Positions 1-4,813 of a stretch of 6,397 nucleotides of DNA are shown piece after piece; the stretch's first letter is position 1; every line of letters starts with the position of its first letter. The translations under genes were made by a program, and so were the position numbers. Where the stretch lies: NCBI GenBank assembly GCA_024691475.1, contig JAILNP010000106.1, positions 1 to 6,397 of the forward strand, read 5' to 3'. The DNA comes from Denitrobacterium sp024691475 (lineage in GTDB: Bacteria; Actinomycetota; Coriobacteriia; Coriobacteriales; Eggerthellaceae). A model generated the notes under the pieces. It did not search any database and was not told the DNA's origin. It saw only the letters and a list, made by a program, of their open reading frames with translations.

Positions 1-52
1 GATGGTTCACATGGTCGATGAATTGCGCATTGTACAGATTAGTTACGTCCAT
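1..52 (-). CDS. sufU: SufU, Fe-S assembly sulfur-transfer protein (5' fragment, truncated by window edge)
   Basis: An ATG at 52-50 opens a frame that stays open to the left edge and reads MDVTNLYNAQFIDHVNH, 17 residues. The LYNxxFIDHVNHP-like beginning is typical of SufU and other NifU-like scaffold proteins, which start with a Leu-Tyr-x-x-(Val/Ile)-hydrophobic-Asp-His stretch. SufU of Gram-positives is a small zinc protein that accepts persulfide sulfur from SufS and hands it to the SufBCD scaffold. The start lies inside the end of sufS in another frame (14-base overlap), and GGGTGG about six bases upstream could act as the ribosome binding site. Its position directly after sufS fits the role. 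The zinc-binding cysteines lie outside the window, so the call rests on the N-terminus and context only. Confidence 0.8.
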   Translation of the reverse strand, partial: MDVTNLYNAQFIDHVNH

Positions 53-1313
53 TGAAAACCACCCAGACTTTTTGGAGACCCTCGATAAGCCGATCGATAT
101 CGGCTGCGTCATTGTAGAAGCCAACGCTTGCGCGGCACGTGCTCGACCAGCCCAAATAGGAAAGAAGCGGCTGGGCGCAGTGATGGCCCGCGCGAATGCA
201 AACGCCCTGCGCATCCAAGATGGAAGCCACGTCATGCGGATGTATGCCACGCACGTCGAACGCCACCGAACCCACGTGCTTCGCGCCATCGGCGGGCCCG
301 ATAACCGTTACGTACTCGAGCTCTTGCAAACGACGGCACAGGTATTCGGCCAGAGCGCGTTCGCGTTCTTCCACCTGCCCCATGCCAACCTGTTCCAGAT
401 AGGTAATGGCGGCATCGGTGGCGTACGCCCCCGCAGCATCTTGCGTGCCCGCCTCGAACTTCTGGGGAACGGGCGCCCATACCGCGCCCTCTTCGGTAAC
501 GGAGTCGATCATTTCGCCACCCGTAAGGAAGGGCGGCATGGCATCGAGCAGTTCGGGCTTGCCCCACAGCACGCCAATGCCCATGGGACCGCCCAGCTTG
601 TGAGCCGAAAACGCCAGGAAGTCACAACCGAGCGCACGCACGTCCACCCGCAGGTGCGGCACCGATTGAGCGCCGTCGACTGCGCAGAGGGCGCCCATTT
701 CATGCGCGCGGCGCGCAATGGCCGGAATGTCGTTTTCCACGCCCAGAACGTTGGACACATGCGTAACCGAAACAATCTTGGCACGCGGGCCAATCTTCTC
801 CTCGATTTCCTGCTGCGTGATGCAGCCCTCTTCGTTCAAGCGCAGATACACGAGCTTGGCGCCCGTGGCCGCGCACACCTGCTGCCAGGGAATAAGGTTC
901 GAATGATGTTCCATAATGGAAATGACCACTTCGTCGCCCTGCTGCAAGTTCACTACCTGGGGCAGCGTATGGGCCAACAGGTTCAGCGATTCGCTGGCGT
1001 TGCGCGTGAACACCACGGAATTCGCAAGGGGCTCACCCGCCTCGTCGAGCGCGCCAATGAAACGCGCAATGTGCATACGGGCATCTTCAATGGACTGCGT
1101 GGCCCTTACCGACAGGCCATACAGGCCGCGTAAGGGGTTCGCGTTCATGGTCTCGTAGAAATCGCGCTGGGCATCGAGCACCGAGGCAGGACGCTGGGCC
1201 GTGGCAGCGCTATCCAGAAACACGAGATCGGGGTTCTTGGCGAGCAGCGGGAAATCGGCCTTGTACGGTGACTCCTGAATGAAGCACGACTCTTTCACCT
1301 GCAGCTTTTCCAT
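39..1313 (-). CDS. sufS: SufS, group II cysteine desulfurase (PLP-dependent)
   Basis: Converts L-cysteine to alanine and loads the sulfur as a persulfide on its own cysteine, supplying sulfur for cytosolic Fe-S cluster assembly. The protein is 424 residues, close to the ~406 of E. coli SufS, and is a class V aminotransferase-fold enzyme. Visible residues: the LDSAATAQRP N-terminal motif (33-42), the EHHSN motif with the PLP-stacking histidine (135-139), Asp213 in AVDGAQ for the PLP nitrogen, Lys239 in SAHKLGG as Schiff-base lysine, Cys379 in RAGHHCAQPL as the persulfide cysteine, and Arg394 in CRASVGFYN for substrate carboxylate binding. A short insertion (about residues 90-98) precedes the VFTRNASESLN motif. 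The frame is open 26 codons further upstream, but the ATG at 1313 is chosen because AAGGAGG sits six bases before it, it lies one base after the sufD stop, and the extra residues are an Arg-rich shadow of sufD. The pairing with sufU suggests SufU rather than SufE as sulfur acceptor. Confidence 0.97.
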   Translation of the reverse strand: MEKLQVKESCFIQESPYKADFPLLAKNPDLVFLDSAATAQRPASVLDAQRDFYETMNANPLRGLYGLSVRATQSIEDARMHIARFIGALDEAGEPLANSVVFTRNASESLNLLAHTLPQVVNLQQGDEVVISIMEHHSNLIPWQQVCAATGAKLVYLRLNEEGCITQQEIEEKIGPRAKIVSVTHVSNVLGVENDIPAIARRAHEMGALCAVDGAQSVPHLRVDVRALGCDFLAFSAHKLGGPMGIGVLWGKPELLDAMPPFLTGGEMIDSVTEEGAVWAPVPQKFEAGTQDAAGAYATDAAITYLEQVGMGQVEERERALAEYLCRRLQELEYVTVIGPADGAKHVGSVAFDVRGIHPHDVASILDAQGVCIRAGHHCAQPLLSYLGWSSTCRASVGFYNDAADIDRLIEGLQKVWVVFNGRN

Positions 1314-1314
1314 C

Positions 1315-2415
1315 CTACGCCTCCTTCGCTTGCGCGTCATCGAAGTCGATGAGGTCTTCCACGATGCCCTCGCCCAGGACGGTCTTCGCACGAGCGACTA
1401 CGCGGGAGCGCACGTCGTCCGTTTCTGCCGCAATGAGCGCATCGTCGAACAGGGCCCGCACGTACAGGTCCTCGGCTTCACGCTCGGAAAGGCCGCGATT
1501 TCGCAGATAGCGAATCTGGTCGGGGCCAACCGAGCCAATGGAGGCACCATGATTACCCGCGACGTTGTCTTCGTCGCACAGGATGACGGGCATGGTCTTG
1601 TTCACCACGTCGTCGCCGAGCACCAGCACGCTTTCCAATTCGGAGCCTTCGGCGCCATGAGCGCCATGGATAAGGTCGATGGTCGCGCGCAGCGACTTGC
1701 GCGCCGCGTCGTCCAGCACGCCGGATTCCAGCACGTTGCTCTTCGTACGCTGTCCGCGCTGGCGCACCACATGGTTGATATCAAGCGTATCGTGGTTCAC
1801 GCCCAGATAGCGGGCCGTAAGGTCGATGCGCGACGCATCTCCGTCGAGCGCAGCGGCAAAGCCAGCAGCCGTGGTTCCCGCCGCCAGGAAGAACTGGCGG
1901 GCATCCACCTGGGCTCCGCTTCCGCACGTAATGCCCACCGACTCGATGCGCTGGCCCACGCCATCGCCCACTACGATTTCACGCAGGCGCACCCGCGATC
2001 CACGCTCGGCAATCACACGCAGCAGCACGGCACTCGTACCGCCGATGGGCGTGCTGCCATGATGATGAATGAGTATGTTCGCCTGGGCGCCTGCACGCAC
2101 GATGACGCCCGCGTCGACGATGTCGCCCTTCACCGCATCGACGTCGATGACGATGGGCTCGGCATCTTCGCCCGAACGCACTTCCCAGTACAGGGCGTCG
2201 CCAGCCTGAGATTCGACCCACTGGGTAACCGCTTGGCCCATGCCGCATTCCACGCCACCAAACAGGCGCGGCAGGTCCGCGCGCGTCGTTCCCTGACGCG
2301 GGCGGTTCGGCACGGTAAGGGAAATGTCGTTGGCGCGCAGGTAGTTCCACGTCTGCGCGGGAGGGGTGTTTACGCGGTCGAGCGTAATGGTTGGCTCTTG
2401 CGTCTGCTCGCTCAT
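1315..2415 (-). CDS. sufD: SufD, Fe-S assembly scaffold subunit
   Basis: Partner of SufB in the cytosolic SufBC2D complex, where the SufB-SufD interface forms the site of nascent cluster assembly and iron entry. The protein is 366 residues, shorter than E. coli SufD (423), mostly at the N-terminal helical part. The central region (about 85-270) is the Gly/Val-rich beta-helix of the SufBD core. The C-terminal signature of the family is clear at 276-316: PVILCDEDNV, NHGASIGSVGPDQ, YLRNRGLSEREAE. His289 corresponds to E. coli His360, a residue needed for assembly, whereas the position of E. coli Cys358 is Gly287 here, as in several Gram-positive SufD proteins. Cys280 is nearby but not at the equivalent place. 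The start ATG shares one base with the sufB stop (TAATG), and GGAAGGGG lies ten bases upstream, implying translational coupling. SufB itself is excluded as identity because it is the neighbouring, longer gene. Confidence 0.95.
   Translation of the reverse strand: MSEQTQEPTITLDRVNTPPAQTWNYLRANDISLTVPNRPRQGTTRADLPRLFGGVECGMGQAVTQWVESQAGDALYWEVRSGEDAEPIVIDVDAVKGDIVDAGVIVRAGAQANILIHHHGSTPIGGTSAVLLRVIAERGSRVRLREIVVGDGVGQRIESVGITCGSGAQVDARQFFLAAGTTAAGFAAALDGDASRIDLTARYLGVNHDTLDINHVVRQRGQRTKSNVLESGVLDDAARKSLRATIDLIHGAHGAEGSELESVLVLGDDVVNKTMPVILCDEDNVAGNHGASIGSVGPDQIRYLRNRGLSEREAEDLYVRALFDDALIAAETDDVRSRVVARAKTVLGEGIVEDLIDFDDAQAKEA
1320..1326 (-). promoter_or_regulatory. Ribosome binding site of sufS
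   Basis: AAGGAGG on the minus strand ends six bases before the ATG at 1313, a near-perfect Shine-Dalgarno sequence at ideal distance. It lies inside the last codons of sufD. It decides the sufS start against the longer open frame reaching 1391. Confidence 0.9.
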
Positions 2416-3839
2416 TACCCAATCGCCCCTTCCATTTCGAGTTTGACAAGGTTGTTCATTTCCACGGCGTATTCCAGCGGAAGCTCTTTGGAAACGGGAT
2501 TGGCGAATCCGCTGACCGCCATGGCGCGGGCTTCGCCCTCGGGGATGCCGCGGCTCATGAGATAGAGCACCGTCTCGTCGGAAATGCGGCCAATGGTGGC
2601 CTCGTGCCCCACGCTAGCCGTGGCATTGCGCACGTCCATGGCGGGAATGGTGTCGGAACGGGAGATGTCGTCGAGCATGAGTGACTGGCAACTTACCGTC
2701 GCGCGGGCATTGCTCGCACGACGCCCCACGATGACCGAGCTGCGGAACGTGTTCACGCCGCCATCCTTGGAGATGGACTTGGTGTCGACACTCGCCGTGG
2801 TGTCGGCGCCGTTCAGCACCACCTTGCAGCCCGTATCCAGATCCTGGGTGGCGCCTGCAAAGGTAATGCCCGTAAATTCGCAGTTCGAGCGCTCGCCCTG
2901 CAGAATGGTGGTGGGATACAGATAGCTTACGTGGCTGCCGAACGAACCCGAAACCCATTCCATGGTGGCATCCTTGCCCACCGTGGCGCGCTTCGTGTTC
3001 AGGTTGTACATGTTCTTCGACCAGTTCTCGATGGTGGAATAACGCAGGCGCGCGCCATCCTTCACGAACAGCTCCACCGCACCGGCATGCAGATTGGCCT
3101 CGTAGTACTTCGGGGCCGAGCAACCCTCGATGAAGTGCAGGTCGGCGCCTTCGTCGACCACGATCAAGGTGTGTTCAAACTGACCGGCACCTTCCGCGTT
3201 CAGGCGGAAGTAACTCTGCAGCGGATAGGGAACGGTTACGCCCTTGGGAACGTACACGAACGATCCACCCGACCACACGGCGTAATGCAGAGCCGCAAAC
3301 TTGTGGTCGCCCGGAGGAATGAGCTTGCCGAAGTGCTCACGCACGATAGGCTCGAGCTCGGGGTCATGCAGCGCGTCTTCCACGGTGGTGTACACGACGC
3401 CCTGCTTCGCCACATCCTCGCGCATGTTGTGATACACGATTTCGGAATCGTACTGGGCGCCCACGCCGGCCAAGCTCTTGCGCTCGGCCTCGGGAATGCC
3501 CAGGCGCTCGAACGTGTCCTTGATTTCCTCGGGTACGTCATCCCAGCTCTTCGATTGCTTCGCACGCGGGTTCACGTACGTGGAAATGTGATCCAGGTCG
3601 AGGCCGGCAATGCTGGGGCCCCAGTTGGAAGCCATATCCTTGGCATGATACGTCTGAAGCGCATCGAGGCGCATCTTGAGCATCCAGTCGGGCTCGTCCT
3701 TCTTCGCGCTAATGGCGCGCACGATTTCGGGCGTCAGCCCGTCCTCGTAACGTTCGTACCCCTCTTCCGAGAAGACGAAGTCGTACATCGAGCGATCTAC
3801 GTCGGCGACGTAGGTACGCTCCTTCACCAGTTCGGTCAT
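2415..3839 (-). CDS. sufB: SufB, Fe-S assembly scaffold subunit
   Basis: Core scaffold on which the new Fe-S cluster is built; it binds SufC and SufD and receives sulfur from the SufS/SufU relay in the cytosol. The 474 residues match the family (E. coli 495). The N-terminal part has PDWMLKMRLDAL (50-61), followed by the beta-helix core with VYVPKGV (195-201), IEGCSAP (237-243) and YSTIENW (267-273), and the C-terminal YLMSRGIPEGEA (426-437). Cys240 aligns with E. coli Cys254, and Cys384 with Cys405; Glu413 in GHEATIG lies exactly 29 residues after Cys384, the same distance as Glu434 from Cys405 in E. coli. All key scaffold residues are therefore kept. The ATG at 3839 is chosen because it forms a TAATG junction with sufC, as at sufB/sufD. 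A GTG three codons upstream (3848) is in frame, closer to an AGAGG sequence, and would give 477 residues beginning MCLMTEL. No intein or frameshift is seen. Confidence 0.98.
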   Translation of the reverse strand: MTELVKERTYVADVDRSMYDFVFSEEGYERYEDGLTPEIVRAISAKKDEPDWMLKMRLDALQTYHAKDMASNWGPSIAGLDLDHISTYVNPRAKQSKSWDDVPEEIKDTFERLGIPEAERKSLAGVGAQYDSEIVYHNMREDVAKQGVVYTTVEDALHDPELEPIVREHFGKLIPPGDHKFAALHYAVWSGGSFVYVPKGVTVPYPLQSYFRLNAEGAGQFEHTLIVVDEGADLHFIEGCSAPKYYEANLHAGAVELFVKDGARLRYSTIENWSKNMYNLNTKRATVGKDATMEWVSGSFGSHVSYLYPTTILQGERSNCEFTGITFAGATQDLDTGCKVVLNGADTTASVDTKSISKDGGVNTFRSSVIVGRRASNARATVSCQSLMLDDISRSDTIPAMDVRNATASVGHEATIGRISDETVLYLMSRGIPEGEARAMAVSGFANPVSKELPLEYAVEMNNLVKLEMEGAIG

Positions 3840-4603
3840 TAGGCACACACCGCCTCTTCAACACGAGCGAACTGCTCGAAGCCATCGCGGTCGATCTTTC
3901 CAATGAGCTCGGCGCCACCTTCCGCAACCAAACGGCCGCGCGCCATAACGTGCGTGTGGTCGACCGTAAGGCGCTCGAGGATGCGCGCGTTATGCGTCAC
4001 CACAAGCAGGGCGCCATTACACGTTTCGCGATACGCTTCGATGCCACGGCTCACAACGGCCAGGGCATCCACGTCCAGACCCGAATCGGTCTCGTCGAGA
4101 ATGGCCAGCTTCGGCTTCAGAAGCAGGAGCTGCAGCATTTCGAGCTTCTTCTTCTCGCCACCGGAAAAGCCCACGTTCAGCTCGCGCGTGAGAAACGAGC
4201 TGTCCATGTCGAGCTGCTCGGCGATTTCGTCGATGCGATCGCGAAACTGACGTGCGGTCATCTTCAGCTCGGGGCGCTTGCGCGTAATGGCGCGCAGGAA
4301 CGAATGCAGCGGCACGCCCGGCACTTCGACGGGAGCCTGGAAGCTCAGGAAGATGCCCGCGAGCGAGCGCTTGTCGGCGGGCTCGTTGGTAATGTCCTGC
4401 CCATCGAACACGATGGAGCCTTCCGTTACCTGGTACGCAGGATTGCCCATGATCACATGGCCCAGCGTGGACTTGCCCGCGCCATTCGGCCCCATGAGCA
4501 CGTGAGTCTCGCCTGCGTTCAACGAAAGGTTGATGTCATGCAGGATGGTCTTATCTTCGGTGCCGGCATGCAAGCCGGAAATGCTTAGCAGTGACTGCGT
4601 CAT
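3839..4603 (-). CDS. sufC: SufC, Fe-S assembly ABC-type ATPase
   Basis: Cytosolic ABC ATPase that dimerises on SufB and SufD and uses ATP to open the SufB-SufD interface for cluster assembly. It has no membrane partner although it looks like a transporter ATPase. The 254 residues are close to the usual ~248. All ABC motifs are present: Walker A GPNGAGKST (38-46, Lys44), Q-loop Gln89 in LSFQAP, signature FSGGE (146-150), Walker B LAILDE (166-171, Glu171 catalytic), D-loop SGLD (174-177) and switch His204. The spellings FSGGEKKKLEMLQ and LDETDSGLDVDAL are typical of SufC rather than of import or export ATPases. The ATG at 4603 has GAGGAG six bases upstream. It is the first gene of the operon, downstream of the divergent control region, and its stop overlaps the sufB start by one base. 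Confidence 0.98.
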   Translation of the reverse strand: MTQSLLSISGLHAGTEDKTILHDINLSLNAGETHVLMGPNGAGKSTLGHVIMGNPAYQVTEGSIVFDGQDITNEPADKRSLAGIFLSFQAPVEVPGVPLHSFLRAITRKRPELKMTARQFRDRIDEIAEQLDMDSSFLTRELNVGFSGGEKKKLEMLQLLLLKPKLAILDETDSGLDVDALAVVSRGIEAYRETCNGALLVVTHNARILERLTVDHTHVMARGRLVAEGGAELIGKIDRDGFEQFARVEEAVCA

Positions 4604-4609
4604 ATCGTT

Positions 4610-4615
4610 CTCCTC
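4610..4615 (-). promoter_or_regulatory. Ribosome binding site of sufC
   Basis: GAGGAG on the minus strand is followed by a six-base spacer and the ATG at 4603. Its first base is also the last base of a CGCGC-AA-GCGCG palindrome in the leader, so a hairpin would abut this site. Confidence 0.88.
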
Positions 4616-4626
4616 GCGCTTGCGCG
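4615..4626 (-). repeat. Palindrome next to the sufC ribosome binding site
   Basis: On the minus strand the sequence is CGCGC-AA-GCGCG, two perfect 5-base arms around two bases. In RNA it could fold as four C-G/G-C pairs closed by a CAAG tetraloop, directly abutting the Shine-Dalgarno site. The symmetry is seen; a role in translation control or protein binding is inference, and such short GC palindromes arise by chance in GC-rich DNA. Confidence 0.5.
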
Positions 4627-4634
4627 TTCCTTCA

Positions 4635-4648
4635 GCGGGAAATCCCGC
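4635..4648 (-). repeat. 14-base palindrome in the sufC leader
   Basis: GCGGGA-TT-TCCCGC on the minus strand has perfect 6-base arms around a two-base centre. It lies about 30-45 bases upstream of the sufC start and downstream of the likely transcription start near 4658, so it could be a repressor operator or the stem of a leader hairpin. It is separated by only eight bases from the second palindrome at 4615-4626. There is no T-run after it, so it is not an intrinsic terminator. Confidence 0.5.
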
Positions 4649-4664
4649 ATTCCTTCTCTCGGTA

Positions 4665-4693
4665 GTTATACCCTAAATACCACCCAATTGCTA
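4665..4693 (-). promoter_or_regulatory. Candidate promoter of the suf operon
   Basis: On the minus strand TATAAC (4670-4665) matches five of six bases of a sigma-A -10 box. Seventeen bases upstream is TAGCAA (4693-4688), only three of six for a -35 box, with no extended -10 TG. Transcription would start near 4658, giving a leader of about 55 bases before sufC. The poor -35 suggests a regulated promoter, and a TCCTAGC repeat overlaps it. The -10 lies in a small inverted repeat, GGTA-TAAC-TACC (4661-4672). Inferred from sequence alone. Confidence 0.5.
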
Positions 4694-4737
4694 GGAATAT
4701 ATTTCCCAGTTTGGCGCTAGGAGAATACTTTTTAGGA
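4690..4737. repeat. Direct repeats GCTAGGA in the divergent control region
   Basis: GCTAGGA occurs exactly at 4690-4696 and 4716-4722, 26 bases apart, each followed by an AT-rich AATA-type stretch (AATAT and GAATAC). A weaker copy, TTTAGGA, lies at 4731-4737. The first copy overlaps the weak suf -35 region and the others lie upstream of it, while all lie upstream of the plus-strand -10 box. They could be binding sites for a regulator of one or both genes. No known operator (IscR, IdeR, or the SufR types) is matched clearly. Confidence 0.4.
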
Positions 4738-4758
4738 AAAGCCCAGTTCGAGGGCGTG

Positions 4759-4767
4759 TGGTATAGT
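4759..4767 (+). promoter_or_regulatory. Candidate extended -10 promoter of the membrane-protein gene
   Basis: TGG-TATAGT forms an extended -10 element (TGn plus a hexamer matching five of six bases). No good -35 lies 16-18 bases upstream, which extended -10 promoters can tolerate. Transcription would start near 4774 with a leader of about 40 bases. A weaker alternative is TTGTGC (4767-4772) with TATACA (4789-4794) at a 16-base spacer, which would leave only about 13 bases before the start codon. Confidence 0.5.
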
Positions 4768-4803
4768 TGTGCAGCTACGTTGAAACCTATACATCGCATT
4801 CCC

Positions 4804-4809
4804 GGGGGA
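4804..4809 (+). promoter_or_regulatory. Ribosome binding site of the membrane-protein gene
   Basis: GGGGGA lies four bases before the ATG at 4814. It supports this start over the in-frame ATG at codon 12 (4847), which has no comparable purine-rich site at a suitable distance. Confidence 0.65.
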
Positions 4810-4813
4810 ACAC

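Noticed and set aside
18..1133. 371-codon open frame on the plus strand antisense to sufS
   Set aside because: It is a GC-skew shadow of sufS: the composition is rich in Arg, His, Ala and Gly with no recognisable motif, and the opposite strand carries a complete well-conserved enzyme.
1314..1391. N-terminal extension of SufS to 1391
   Set aside because: The 26 extra residues are Arg/Ser/Trp-rich out-of-frame sufD sequence, and a strong AAGGAGG site points to the ATG at 1313.
1279..2565. 428-codon open frame on the plus strand antisense to sufD and the end of sufB
   Set aside because: Long antisense frames are expected opposite GC-rich genes. It crosses the sufD/sufB boundary, has no ribosome binding site or domain, and sufD is secure on the other strand.
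2931..3842. 303-codon open frame antisense to sufB
   Set aside because: Same shadow effect; the amino-acid pattern simply mirrors SufB codons, and no family is recognisable.
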